Positions 52,176 through 64,000 of a stretch of 64,000 nt of DNA are shown here, one piece after another. Within the stretch, counting starts at the first letter, position 1; every line of letters starts with the position of its first letter. The DNA comes from Panopea generosa (lineage: Eukaryota > Mollusca > Bivalvia > Adapedonta > Hiatellidae). The translations under genes were made by a program, and so were the position numbers. Under the pieces are notes generated by a model. That model was not told the DNA's origin, searched no databases, and was given only the letters and a program-made list of their open reading frames with translations. The stretch covers positions 25,087,339 to 25,151,338 of the forward strand of contig CM055898.1 of assembly GCA_029582155.1 (NCBI GenBank), in the 5' to 3' direction.

Positions 52176-54871
52176 GCCACTAATGAAATTGGACATTCAA
52201 AGTACACAACGACAAGAAGAGCAGCAACATAAACACATCATATAATAAACATAAATAATAATAATAATAATAAATTCACATATAGATACAGAAAACCTGT
52301 CAATCCTGATTTGAACTGTCGTGTTTGGTGATATTTAGTTGCCATTTTGCAGTTCCATGTTCAGGACCTTTTCATGTTCTTTTTTAAATAAACGGTTCTG
52401 ATCAACGCACTGTCGTGTCATATTGTTGTTTTGTTAATGTACCTTTTCATTACTCACCGTTCTAATTATTGTTTTGCATGTTTTGTACAGATGGTCATAC
52501 TTCATATATTCATATAGACAAGTTCGACATCTTTCTGTGATTGATCTGTAATCAAATCATCTTCCTGAAGGGTGTTTGAAATATGTCAAAGCAGATCAAG
52601 TGAGTTTTACGTCCATGAAAGTATCCCATCGGCAATATTTTGTGTGGAATCGATGTTGTTGGGGTTTATCATATAATTGTATATCAGGCCAAATATATGT
52701 AAAATAAATTTCATGTTTTGGTTTACAGCCGAAAAATATCAGCATTAGATATTTTCTGAAAAGATTCATTGTGAACGCTAAAATTAGACATGTTTCTATT
52801 GTAAATGCAATCTTAATATAGCCTGTAAAGCTCTTTCAGTACTTTGACTCAGGGTTGTTAGTAAATTATGTTATCCAGAAATCTTGATATGCAAATACAA
52901 TCTAAATATAGCATAGGTCATGCATAGGGCTCACTCAATATTACGGTTACTTCAAAATAGTATACAGCTTCAGTCGGTGGTACGGGCTACAAGGTTCGTT
53001 GCAAATTTCATTACCTCTCATGAACAGACCCAATAAAACTCTATAAAAACTTGCTAATACAGCATCATTTTCTATTAAATTATCCTTAAAAAAGATACTA
53101 GTATTATAATCGAATATGGTTATATAAAAAATTGGTTTATAATAAGTAGAATACTCGGAGTAAAGTTGGAGACACGGTAGGACAGATATATTTTACAAAT
53201 CTTTCATCTATGTCTTTTTATCATTGTATTCTTATAACTTGGTATAACGTTTAAAATATGAAGTAAGGAAATTATCAAAAACTTTCAACATTCACATTTG
53301 CATTTGAATTTGTTCTTAAGAAAAATGTTCTATTATCCATATGCGCTGATGTTATTTTAAAACAATTTTTAAAACGTGCATTTTTGAAAGCGACGCTAAA
53401 CACCATATAACATAAAACGTGCAAATCATATATAATATATGAAAGAAAAATATTTTGTTTCTCACTGATAACTGAAAATATATCTACCCGGAAAACACAT
53501 CAAATCCACGTTCAATAGACTAAGAAAATTAAAGTGTTTTAGTTGTATTATTTAACTTTTTTTCGAATTTTGAATTGATAACATTTTCATATTCGTATAT
53601 ACAGTATATGATGAATTTACTCAATATGTTCAATATATCAGTTGGTTACTGTTTCTATCCGGTAGATGGAGTGAGAAGGGTATCCAGTAGTTGGAGTGAG
53701 AAGGTGGAGATTTTGGTGAATTTTACCTTTTATGTAGAGATCGATTATAAATCAGTTATATCAGTCATTTATAGTTTCATTTTAAAGTAGTGCTCACATA
53801 TTGCCTTTATGAGGTGACGTGCCGTAAACGTTGTCAATTCCACCAAACTGAGTTTCAATATTAGTGTACATTTTGATAGGACATACAAACAGTTTGAGTT
53901 GGCCTGGACTTCTCCAGAAACAAAGATTATTTAACAGTTTGAAACAGTTGGCGTTCAATTTACACCGAGTGCGGGGTACAGTAGCACATAAGGTAAATGT
54001 TACCGTCTATTGGATATTTTATTTTCTAATATATGGTATTTCAGCATAGGCATCAGAGATAACAATGCCGTCACACTATGATGAATTTATAATCTGTTGA
54101 TACCTCTTCTGTATGCATGCTTTGTAAATATTATGTATTGTAATTATTATGATTATCTGATTATGTTTATGCTGTGGTGATGACTGTTTCTTTCCATGAT
54201 ACGTTTGACATATATATATAGTTTTGAGTACATCTGAGAAAAACATTGATTTTTTTTGCGATTCGTTCATACATGTACACAGTCAAATCTGTTTTAAGCA
54301 GTCAGTCAAGGGAAGAAGCAAAAGTGGCCTCTGAAGACAGCTTGTTGTTTAAGACAGATAAATTTGCTCTGAAAGCATCGACATTTAAAATAGCCACTGT
54401 GTTGTCGTATAAGTTAGAGAATAGTCTTGCGGAGATATTTTTGTTTTGTACTTGAAACAGTCTCGTTTTATGACACGATGACGGAGGAAGAGTAAGGCGG
54501 GGCGCCCCGTTAAAGATAATAGTTATCGTATTTTGCTACTGACTGTTCCATGTGACAGAGTTGGGTATCATATACTGTTTTTGTAGCATGATATTTTAGC
54601 ATGGCAGCGGTTAGACTACTGTCTCTGAAAAAAAAATGTTAAAAGCAAAAACATACATCATACAACAACATTGATTACAATAGATGCACTACTTGAAAGC
54701 TGAAGACAAGATGAATTAAAAAAATCTTGTCATATCCTGGTTTAGTTTCGGTTAAGTTTCGCCACCTTCGTTTCGCTGGGTCTGTGGAAACTCGCTAAAT
54801 ATGAACGAGCAAACGATGCAATGACGTTATGGGTCATTACTGTTTTTTTTATATTTTTTTTTATTTTACAG
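52176..54871. other. Spacer upstream of the EGF-fucolectin gene
   Basis: AT-rich, with a short (AAT)n run at about 52254-52272 and the second copy of the dispersed repeat at 54285-54420. A leader exon and promoter for the gene at 54908 should lie in or before this stretch but I cannot place them. Confidence 0.5.
54285..54420. repeat. Dispersed repeat, copy 2
   Basis: AAATCTGTTTTAAGCAGTCA + GTCAAGGGAAGAAGC and GCTCTGAAAGCATCGAC correspond to the copy at 8424. The element class is unknown. Confidence 0.45.
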
Positions 54872-54980
54872 AAATAAACTGGTAGAAAAAACAGAGCAAG
54901 CCTAAACATGAGACAAGGGTGGTTACTCGTAGTTAGTATGATGCTGTGTCTTGTATCTTCTACCTTCGGTTGTTTACAAG
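54872..54980 (+). CDS. EGF-fucolectin gene exon with 5' UTR end and signal peptide
   Basis: The acceptor TTTATTTTACAG ends at 54871 and 36 bases of 5' UTR precede the ATG at 54908. The 24-residue signal peptide ends in GCLQ and the donor CAAG|gtgagt is in phase 1. Confidence 0.78.
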
Positions 54981-57900
54981 GTGAGTTAACTCCCTTTAAT
55001 ATATCTTTAGTTCACGTCTGGTAACAACATGCACCACTATATTCATGGTGCTAGACAAAAAAAATCGACTAAGAGAGTAATATTTATTTTTCGAAACATG
55101 CTTTTTTTGTTTAAGAGTGAAGCTGTGTTTGTCTGTTATAGCTGCCTTGGAAAAGAAAGCACATGACCCGTTCTTCTCATGTCGGTTAGAAAAACAATTT
55201 AATTGCTTACGTGTTGACCAGACAATTGTAGCATATGGTTTTAAATCATCTTTGTCTATGCCTGATTTTAGGTTTTGCATGAAGGTTGACCCTGAGATGT
55301 TATTATAATTTGAAAATAGATATATTGAAATTGTAAATCAGGGTTATTGGTGATATCAGTGGTAATCTTACGTGTTGTGACTCTGTCGTAAGAAGTGCCC
55401 ACGAACTTGAACTCACTCAGTGTTATTATTATTTCTTACTTACTTCTATTAACGAGCTGTGGTTCTCTAGAGCCACATACTGATTAAGCCGAGGGAAACG
55501 AGCGACGTTGGATATATTGTTGTTATTGTATTTTTGTTAGTAGTTTCATTTTTTACTAAAAACTAAGTATGTATTTAGTATTTAGTAAAACATACATTGG
55601 TTTAATCTCAAGTTGTAATCAACTTTCTATTTCTACTTCTTTACTTAATTCAAAGATCCAGAAGATGAGTGTGATCCAAACCCGTGCAAGCATGGCTCTT
55701 GCACAGATGGCAACCGGACATTTACATGTCAGTGTGACGCCGGATACACCGGGAAAACTTGTTGTTCAAGTAGGTTATCCGCGAAATTTTCGTTATTGTT
55801 TAAACTAATTTTCACATGCATTTAACATTGCACCAAACTGTCATGCATTACACAGTCCACTTTCGAATAAACTAACATGGAAATGTGCATGGCAATGTTC
55901 ACCAGGTAAGATGCTTCAACAGAGGTATATAGCACTAGACAAATACCAAAATCTTAATTTTATTATAGTGAAGAAAATGGTAGTCATTGATATAAATACG
56001 TTTGTTGAAAGAGACCTTATAGTTACATGAAATACGAGTGTATTATACCATATGTGAACATTTTAATACATTTTTAGTAATGGAAATAATAGTATACCGT
56101 TGATGAGCCTTTCACCCTTTCTGAAATCATTTCTATAAAATCATGTCTAAGTTTTATATCAACGGTTTATTCTTTAATTACTCATTCTACCCGTGCATAC
56201 ATGTATGTATTCGGCGCATGTGCTTATAAATAAATACAAAGAACACAAAAGCCTTTAGGATTAAAAGTAAATGAAATTATACATATCAATAAAATTGTTA
56301 CAAAATCATTTTATTCGTATTTTAGACATTGACGATTGTTTGCCTCAGCCTTGCAACAATGGAACATGTCTAGACGCTGTAAACAACTACACGTGCACGT
56401 GCAATCCCGGGTATACAGGTAGAAACTGTGAAGTCGGTGAGTAAAGATAAATTCTAGAAACTGATTAAGCTACTCCTCCCATCATTGTTGAAATTCACAT
56501 GTGTCAAAAGCATTAAGCAGTTCTTAATGTTTTAGTGTCCTCCGTGGTCAATGGGATTAAAACACCGTCTCTAGATAACTTTCCTCTCGTCGCTTACGGT
56601 ATAGGTTTGAGTTCTGCTCGCTCCAAAAAACTTTATATGGGAGCGTTTGGCAGTAACTAGTGGAACCGTTAAAACTGGACATTCCAAACATAACTTGAAA
56701 TGTCTTGAAAATTGCGTTAAAATCCCCCACATAAATATTTTGGTAGTAGGATAAATTTTCCTTGACATTCAAGTTAAGTTCTCATTAAGCTTTGCCGTCT
56801 TTGTCACCGCCAAAATACAACAGAGACTGATTTCAATTCCTCGAATTCGTGTATTTTGTGAACTCAACAAACAATAAAAATACATATTGTGAACATTATA
56901 TTTTGTCATTTTTAAAAAATGTGGCAAAAACCAAATTCTACAATAATTTCAATAATACCAATCAACAATCTAACAAAAACGGAGTGTGACTATCTAAACT
57001 GTGATACTAGTAATTTTTAAAAAAAATATTCTCATTTTATTCTCACTGCGTATTTAATATAAACTAGATGTGCAAAATGTTTACAATTGATGCAGTAATG
57101 TCTGATCTAGCTAGTGATTTTACTACAGTCAGATATTGCTATTTCATATATATAAAACAGTGTGTGCCTGTTTCACTATAATTTTTATTTTACATATACA
57201 ATCTTTTAAAAGTGTTTTCTTTCGAGAGAAAGAATGTATTTCCTTAAAACACCTTAAAACACACATGAGCTGGATTGTTGACCGGCGTGCGTTTCATTAA
57301 TGCAGTGGAGTGTCAGTTTCTGTGGATTCAATGGTGTACCAACTTTGTATATATTTGTCATGACTTTGTTTAACACATCAAAAAAAAAATCATAATATAT
57401 TTGAACCACTTCGAAAATTTACCAAACCAAAAAACGGAGCACTTTTTGTTTTGGGCGGAAGAATCGCTCAAAGGGGGCATAACTGTGCAGTGAGACGATG
57501 ATTATACATTGTTCAGTGGAATGGCGGTATCAAAGATATTGGGCGTTCTAACTTTTCTTGTTACAAACAAAAAAAAAGCAATTGTGATTATTGAACTCAA
57601 AACCGTCAAATTGAAGGATAAACTTTATATATATCCATCGTTATATAAACTTTAATAAGGTTAGTGAAACGGTCCGCAGACATTTATTTGTACACAAATG
57701 GACATATACATAATAAGTATTGTTCGTTAGATTTTAATATTCTGTGTATACCCGTAATATAATTATTGGTGTTCGAATATAGTGAGTGATATAACTGTTG
57801 ACAGCCAATATCAATATATCAATAAATAGCATTGTATCCCGTTCACAAATAGTTGTACGGAGAAGACCCGAACATATTGGCAATGATTTAATGAGTGTCA

Positions 57901-60900
57901 GGTATAAACTATAGAAGTCTACACATATATCACCATGTATTCTAATATAATTGTTTGTATTTTATAGACATCGACGAGTGCGCGACAAACCAATGTATAA
58001 ACACCACTTGCACCGACGGCGTTAACTCTTACACGTGTGCCTGTCAGGAAGGGTACACGGGCAACTGCGATACATGTGAGTTTATAACAGTATACTGAAC
58101 AAATTAAGTCACGTCCGATATATTTGAGAATACATTGAAATTATCACATAAAGAGAAATTAAATCTAAGGTTCCTGATTTGAAAGTTTAGCTGAACCAGG
58201 AATATTAGCTATAGTTTAGATCGTTGTCAGAAACCGAACAAATAGGTGGGTTTCTGGTGCGAATTGCGTCGTCATTACGTCCTGTTCGGTAATGCTCGGC
58301 ATTGTGATTGTTGATTAATTGGTTGATTGAATATTTAGCGTCATTTTTATGCCATCGAGGGTTAATAGACGGTAATTGTTGAGAAAATCAAATAAAAACG
58401 GAATTTTAAACTGTTTTCTTCACATTGACATGAAAGACTGTCGGATAAAATTCATGTAAATTGGATAACAATTCCGGAAAGAAAACACATGAATTTCCGT
58501 GGCACTGCGTGTACATCTAAATCTGCAATCATTATGTACATCTTGTTTGCTGTATACCATTGGTTTGCTCGATCCCACCTGGAGTCTAAATAATTCATGT
58601 GAGAAAGTTTACCAGTTTCTTGACCTTGGTTCAACTCATATTGATTCAGTGGTCTTCCTCTACCAATAAAATTGAAAACGCAATATATAACTTGTCATGT
58701 TAAACGTCATTAAAAATCATTGACTTTAGAGCAGTTCATTTAACATGTCCTCCGACATCAGTCAACGAAATATATATGTATGGAATTCAGACGTTTCCTT
58801 TTTAGATTACTGTATTCATTATTACATCCTGAACAATAACAAGCAACGTATGGTGAGAAAAAAATGAAATATATTAAGTCATTGACATAAAAGTCAAATG
58901 TATGTTGTGTTTTATTATTTATTTTATTATTTCGTTTGATTATCAAGATATGTACATTTCAAACCAAATACATCATAATTTCTTACAAATCCGCGCTCAC
59001 TTATGTCAGGCTGTAAGTGCTTAAGCTGTGCTGTGGCGCAGTGGATAACGTATTGATAGCTCACACCAAAAGTTACAGGTGAGATAACATATTTGCCCAA
59101 TTAGCCTTTAATAAACATCATCCGTTACTATAAAAGCAATATCCAGGAATCGAACTCGGTGGCCATTCGCAAAAGCACTGGGCTTGCTTCGCAGTTGAGC
59201 TTAAAACAATTAGTGTAATTTGATATCTTCGTATTGGTTATACTTTGCCTCGAAAAGTAATAGGTTAATCTATTGCACTTTAATGAAAATACCGTAAATG
59301 AAAATTTGTATTTTGTTTGGTTTGATTTAAAAAGTAATGAAATAGTATCAGGGAATCGTTTTTAACAAAACCGACGACATACTAAACGACTGGCAAGCAA
59401 GGTTTTCATGAACCCGTTCGTGCTTCCATATTTTACGTGGTACATGCTAGTTTTTATGTTATACACGTCCAACAAATATAATCCATGCCTTAAAGGGTCA
59501 CATGACAGTTCTAATTATTGTTCACTAACTGAAATAATAAAACAATGAAAATGTTATTTCTTTTTGTAAGTTAATCGCTTAGGCATCTTGAGTAAGAAAT
59601 GCGCCTCAGCTAAATAATACACTTTGATTTTATCCTTCCAGTTGATTTAACAGTGAACAGCTGATTATGTTTGTATTTAACCTTTTAGATGGGAAAGTAA
59701 TCTGTTCCATAAAATATTACAACGATGTAAAGAGTACATTGATTGAAAACACATATCACATGTATTTGTGTATTTATGTAAAATGGATTTGTATCTGATG
59801 TGTCAATAAATTATGTTCTATTCTTTTCTGTTCTTCAAACCAGTTCTGACAATGATGAATTCACATGATATAAATATGACTTTTTAAACACCAGTACGAA
59901 CACAGACACTTTATTTTTCTCCGATTTTTTTTCTGTCATAAATAAATTTAAAATACGTAATACTTCAATCAGCATTTTGTGAAAAGTGTTTCTGCTTTTT
60001 GTTGATTATCTGTCACAAATAAATGTAAAATGCGTATCAGCTTATTATGAAACTTCTTGTCTTTGTTATACAAACATATGTTAAATGAAAATATGTATTG
60101 AATATTTGCTTTCTACAAATTAAGTATTTAACGACACAGGGAAGAAACGGTAAAACAAGTTTACTTTTGGTATTTTCTTGCAGTGCTTAACTTAGCTACC
60201 GACTACGTTAGTGTGAACCAGTCGAGTTTGTACCCGAAAGGGGAAGCGTATAAGGGCGTGGACGGAAACACGGACAGCGCGTGGGGTGGAGGTTCCTGTA
60301 CACATACATCAGCAAGCGAGTATAATCCGTCGTGGCATCTCGTCATGAAGCAGGCGTACAATGTAAAGCGTGTCGTTATAACAAACCGACAAGACTGTTG
60401 CAGTAAGCATCCAGTACTTTTATTTCCGCTGTAATTTTGTATCATATTACATTAACTATTGACATCTTACATTTACATTGAGTCAACTGTAGTTATATAA
60501 CGTATTTCAATAAAAGATAAAACATCCTATAAATATTTCCAAAATAAGAGCGTGTATGCTAGATGTTCTTAGATCAAGCGAACCAGTTCTTTTAAAGACC
60601 TACACATTAGTTATGCAACTTCTTGGACTGTCCGAATCGGATATGTAATGGTAGAGTTATGGTTCTTAGATCATCAAATAAATGCCCTATTCGACTGTGT
60701 ATGTTCTCTTGCTACACAAATTGCATTTGGTCTCTCAAGATATATACAGTTATTATATAATTACAATATCCTCGTCGAGTTCTTTAACTGGCAAAATCGG
60801 ATAATTTAGGCATTGACTAGTCAAAATATATATCAGTTTGGTATTGTCTCTCATGTCGAAGTTGAGCTATTTAGGGTTTTTATAACCCTCTTATGTAATT

Positions 60901-62008
60901 GTAATTGATTACAAAATGTTTATTTACAAACAAGACCTGCATAATATATTGACAATGATTAAATACATAACATCAGTTAACAAGAGGTTATGAGTTGTAT
61001 CCATGGTGTTAGCATTTGTAAGATTATCAACATTTCCTGATGTTGTCAAGTGATTTTATTATAATCTATGGCTTGAAAAACAAATTATCTCGATTATGCA
61101 TTAATCCCCCTGATACTACACTAGTCCCACCTGATACTACATAAGCCCCCTGATACTAACACTAATGAACAGACTTGAAGAAACCGAGTTCAGTTTTTCT
61201 GTTATTGATTTGGGCTCTGTACTTCTAACGGAACATCATTTTATCAAACAGTATAGACTTTCACAACAGTCTTGTGGTTCGTGTATGGGCGTTTTTATAA
61301 CGTCATCCCAGGCTTTGACGCAGTGTTCTTCCTGACCATTTTGGTCATGGAATTCATTGAATTTGACTCGAAAATATTGTTTTAGACCGAAGTTAGTAAC
61401 ACGTTGGGTTGTTGTATTACAAACAGACGTAAAAATAGTTTGCAGTTTCCGATTAATGGTTGCTGTCTTGGAATCCAAAGGTTCCTTTTACCAGAAACAA
61501 TAGCAGTGTTAGATGACGTGCCGATGCTGTTACGGTTGGTTGTCCATGCAAGAGTTTGTGTTTCATTTAATGTTACCTCTTAACTGACGCAGCTAACCCA
61601 TGTTTGTCACTATGTTTAATTGGTTGTGTTTTATGTTTCAAAAGGGATTCTGCATCACTGTTTTGTCATTGTTATTGATAATTATTTTTATTTATTGAAT
61701 TAATTTTGTTTAAACAACACACAATAACAACCCTGTTTATCCCATAAAACTATATGAAAACTACCCTTTGGTACTCTATATAATATTTGTTTTAATAAAT
61801 GACATTTTTATTTTCAGGTCATCGTCTGCAGTCACTTGACGTCAAGGTCGGTAACACAACTTGTGCGCATTACGCTGGACCTCCTGCCTCGGGTGAAGTT
61901 TCTGTCGATATACCATGTGGTCAAAGTATCCACGGAAACACAATCACCATTACGAAGACAAGCGGTACCATACTCACCATGTGTGAGGTTCAAATTTACG
62001 TGGCATAG
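54908..62008 (+). CDS. Secreted protein with three EGF repeats and a fucolectin-type (FTP/F5-8C-like) domain
   Basis: Six coding exons, every junction in phase 1: 54908-54980, 55656-55769, 56326-56436, 57968-58075, 60184-60402, 61818-62008; 271 residues and complete. Exon 1 is a signal peptide ([20 protein letters not shown]). Exons 2-4 are one EGF module each: [40 protein letters not shown] and [20 protein letters not shown]; the last two start with the DIDD/DIDE of calcium-binding EGF. Exons 5-6 form the lectin-like domain ([50 protein letters not shown]), matching the eel fucolectin/tachylectin-4/pentraxin-1 family. Such proteins bind fucose-bearing glycans; ligand residues were not verified. 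The start is fixed by the signal peptide and an acceptor (TTTTACAG) 37 bases before the ATG. AATAAA follows at 62030, 22 bases after the stop. Confidence 0.9.
55656..58075 (+). CDS. EGF-fucolectin gene exons 2-4: three EGF modules
   Basis: Each module is one phase 1-1 exon with six Cys, the hallmark of shuffled EGF exons. EGF1 (55656-55769) lacks the calcium Asp pair. EGF2 (56326-56436) and EGF3 (57968-58075) begin NIDDC and DIDEC and keep the Tyr/Asn sites of the calcium form. EGF1 ends CCS, one extra Cys beside the sixth. Confidence 0.9.
59025..59220 (+). mobile_element. Possible SINE or tRNA-like remnant in intron 4 of the EGF-fucolectin gene
   Basis: GCTGTGGCGCAGTGGATAAC resembles a tRNA D-arm/A-box start, and GGAATCGAACTCGGTGGCC about 120 bases later resembles a reversed T-arm. 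No cloverleaf can be drawn. The rest of this 2.1-kb intron shows nothing else. Confidence 0.35.
60184..62008 (+). CDS. EGF-fucolectin gene exons 5-6: FTP lectin-like domain
   Basis: Residues 136-271. Exon 5 (60184-60402) carries [38 protein letters not shown] and ends at the family motif ITNRQDCC. Exon 6 (61818-62008) starts [20 protein letters not shown] and ends [11 protein letters not shown] with TAG at 62006-62008. The order NLA..., VDGN, SCTHT, NP.W, NR.DCC, R...., VG, C...., LT.CEV is that of the FTP subfamily of the F5/8 type C fold. Confidence 0.88.
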
Positions 62009-62029
62009 GAGGGCATGCGAACAAACAAA

Positions 62030-62035
62030 AATAAA
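62030..62035 (+). terminator. Polyadenylation signal of the EGF-fucolectin gene
   Basis: AATAAA 22 bases after the stop codon; a very short 3' UTR would result. Another AATAAA at about 62620 is an alternative. Confidence 0.55.
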
Positions 62036-62239
62036 ACATATTCAAATGTATATCTTTAAAAGTTCGTGTTATTCTATATGGATCCCCCGATCTATTAATT
62101 TGGCAGACAGTTCACTTTCTTTTTAATTAAAATGCGTTTACTAATATATGGTTTATAAAGAAAAAAAAATACATTACTTTTGTAAACTATTTCATCGTGT
62201 GGATCAAGATTGTCTCCCATTATTTAACTTCAGTTGTAC

Positions 62240-62375
62240 AAGTTATAACAACTTGTGGAAAATCACGCTCGAAGTTTTTTTCTGAGTAGAACCAGTACTT
62301 AGCATACGCAGAAAAGGTGTCTCACTCAAGGACAGCACACATAGCCGGAGGATCGAACCCACAATGTTTTACGAC
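62240..62375 (-). mobile_element. SINE family A, partial copy, minus strand
   Basis: AATCACGCTCGAAG, AACCAGTACTTAGCATACGC + AGAAAAGGTGTCTCACTCAA + GGACAGCACACATAGCCGGA and GGATCGAACCCAC are the reverse complement of the family seen at 12322 and 45146. It is truncated at both ends. Confidence 0.72.
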
Positions 62376-64000
62376 TAATGCAATAATGAATTTACAAATG
62401 TATCTGAATTGTGTCTCGTGACAGTTTTGATTTAGGACAAAACATGAATGTAGATTGTGTTGAGTCTTTATTCCTTAAAATATAGATCTATAGAGTTTAT
62501 GAATGCAAATTATTTATTTGTGTGTTTTGTTTTGTTGTTTTTTTAGTTCAGTTCGGGAGGAAACATTAACGCTTACACATCAATCGCAGATGACGTCCTT
62601 TGTTGCGCCATTATCGAAATAAAAATGCATGTATTATATCGTCTTGTTCTGATTATATATGACTTTTAATATACATCTGTTTTGCTTATCAATATTCAAC
62701 AATTTGCAGAGTACATTTTTAATATCTATATTCGAGAGTAACTCCTTTATTGAACCTGTATAGAATAGTATCATGTCTTCCACTGAACGCTTGCCCGTGA
62801 ACGGTGATGATAACTTCGGACAACGTTTCCTAATAACTATTAGTTGCGTAGTCTGAAATAACATAAATATACACGATATCAACTCGAAAAGAAAACTGGT
62901 TCCCGATTCAATCTAACGAATAGACTCAGGTGAACAAAATAGGCATTACCTTTGCTGATACCTCAGTGAATCGAGTTACATTTTCGGATACAAAATTGAT
63001 TTTGTGCTCAATAAATAGGACATGTTGCTAAAGACAATATGCAATGATAGCATCAATATAACGACTATACTTCGTTTGTTTAACAGCCATGAGAAGATAA
63101 TGTTACATTCCACGAGTTTAACATTTTTTAATGGAGTTAAACGCCATTTTCAGGCATATCCAGTTTTATTGCTGGAGGAACAACTCAGAATGAATCTGAG
63201 TAGAACAATCGTTCATCCGCAAGTAACAAGCAAATGGTTTTGGAACAACACGCACATAATACCTAAGTGGCGAGTGGTAAGTGATCTTGAGACGGCACCA
63301 GAGACCACTCAGTCACATGATTAACGTATTTTGAACGTGATACACGAACATTGTAAGTCTTTATCCCATGAATGTTCATTAGAAAGCCATTCTTAAATAT
63401 TTTGATAGAAACTGATACAAACCTAGCCCAGCAATAGAGAGTATAACGAACAAATTTCAGTTGTCGCAAGAATAATGTAAACCACGTAAACTCCCTCTGT
63501 AATATTATTAGTAAATACTTTCTATGTTCATGCCAGTTTGTAATATAAACAAACTGCTCCTGTTGCCCTTGTCGTGTTGTTTTTAATTGACCATTCGATG
63601 CGCCTGTTGCTCCGTTCCAACCAACATTTAATTGTGAGAGTTAGATAGTCATTAGTGAAGATTATTACATGTGCGACTGCGGTCTTTATATTGATCAGTC
63701 TAGCTTACAAAAAAAACACAAAAGCAGGTTTGCTTTGCTTGGTGTAGATAGATCAACGCAATGGCATTGTTTGAAAAGTAAGCTCGTGCCGTTTGGGAAT
63801 TGCTCTCGGGTTCCTTTTCTTGGTAGAAACAAAACATAGTGTTGTTAGCCGGGCTTTCTACCAAAAGCATAGCCCTGCTTATGTCGTCGTCATCAAGCTT
63901 TGTCTTGATAACTACAAAAAAGTTGCATGAAAAAAAAAGCAAACTCTACAATAATATCATTCAATTTAGGAAAGCTTACGAATATTAATTGACACCCCAG
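62376..64000. other. No gene seen
   Basis: AT-rich sequence after the EGF-fucolectin gene. Open frames at 62634-62882, 63022-63324, 63263-63469 and 63700-63942 lack domain, signal or splice evidence. It may be intergenic or intron. Confidence 0.5.

Noticed and set aside
51510-52196. Hydrophobic minus-strand frames with repeated YVLCGVLCFLFGYIFS-like segments, resembling membrane proteins
   Set aside because: They come from the 85-bp tandem array, shift frame between units, and have no start or splice evidence.
1-64000. LTR retroelements, Polintons or other virus-derived elements
   Set aside because: I saw no paired long terminal repeats, no gag/protease/integrase or capsid motifs and no primer-binding site. 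The only reverse-transcriptase remnant (45375-45860) is of non-LTR type.

Overview
The window looks like nuclear DNA from a bivalve mollusc or a close lophotrochozoan relative. It is AT-rich and intron-rich, full of minisatellites, and carries tRNA-derived SINEs and a large PIF/Harbinger transposon of the kind common in bivalves. The two host genes encode secreted modular proteins (astacin, ApeC, CUB, kringle, EGF and fucolectin domains) typical of molluscan immunity or extracellular-matrix families. All calls come from reading the sequence by eye; species and similarity claims have not been checked by database search.

Layout. (1) Positions 468 to about 35742, minus strand: one large gene for an astacin metalloproteinase. 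I could place 22 coding exons whose splice phases all agree. In protein order they give a signal peptide, an Asn/Gly-rich stretch, a charged propeptide ending in a furin-type RHKR site, a catalytic domain with HEIGHALGMMHE and SSTMHYG, an EGF-like module, an ApeC (apextrin C-terminal) domain, a CUB domain and a kringle. The gene runs off the left edge. Its introns hold many tandem arrays, including about 7 kb of a 50-bp repeat. (2) 35.7-39.7 kb: AT-rich spacer, perhaps with a non-coding leader exon near 38.45 kb. (3) 39.7-52.2 kb: a nested stack. An 85-bp tandem array was split by a SINE, which was split by an 11.2-kb Harbinger element. The element has 29-bp terminal inverted repeats, a Myb/SANT-like gene (plus strand) and a HARBI1-like transposase gene (minus strand), which converge. 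Inside it lie a second SINE, a LINE fragment, 5S-rRNA-like repeats and a 1.4-kb bivalve-type repeat. (4) 54908-62008, plus strand: a complete six-coding-exon gene for a secreted protein of 271 residues with three EGF repeats and a fucolectin (FTP/F5-8C-like) domain. (5) 62.0-64.0 kb: no gene seen apart from a SINE.

The two host genes are divergently transcribed and both encode secreted proteins with domains often used in recognising microbes or glycans; a defence role is inferred, not shown.

The strongest unexpected pattern is that several minisatellites are amplified copies of the gene's own exon/intron borders. The arrays in introns 9, 13 and 15 of the astacin gene each have a repeat unit that contains the end of the preceding exon plus its 5' splice site. 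The Harbinger Myb gene shows the same kind of duplication at its first donor.
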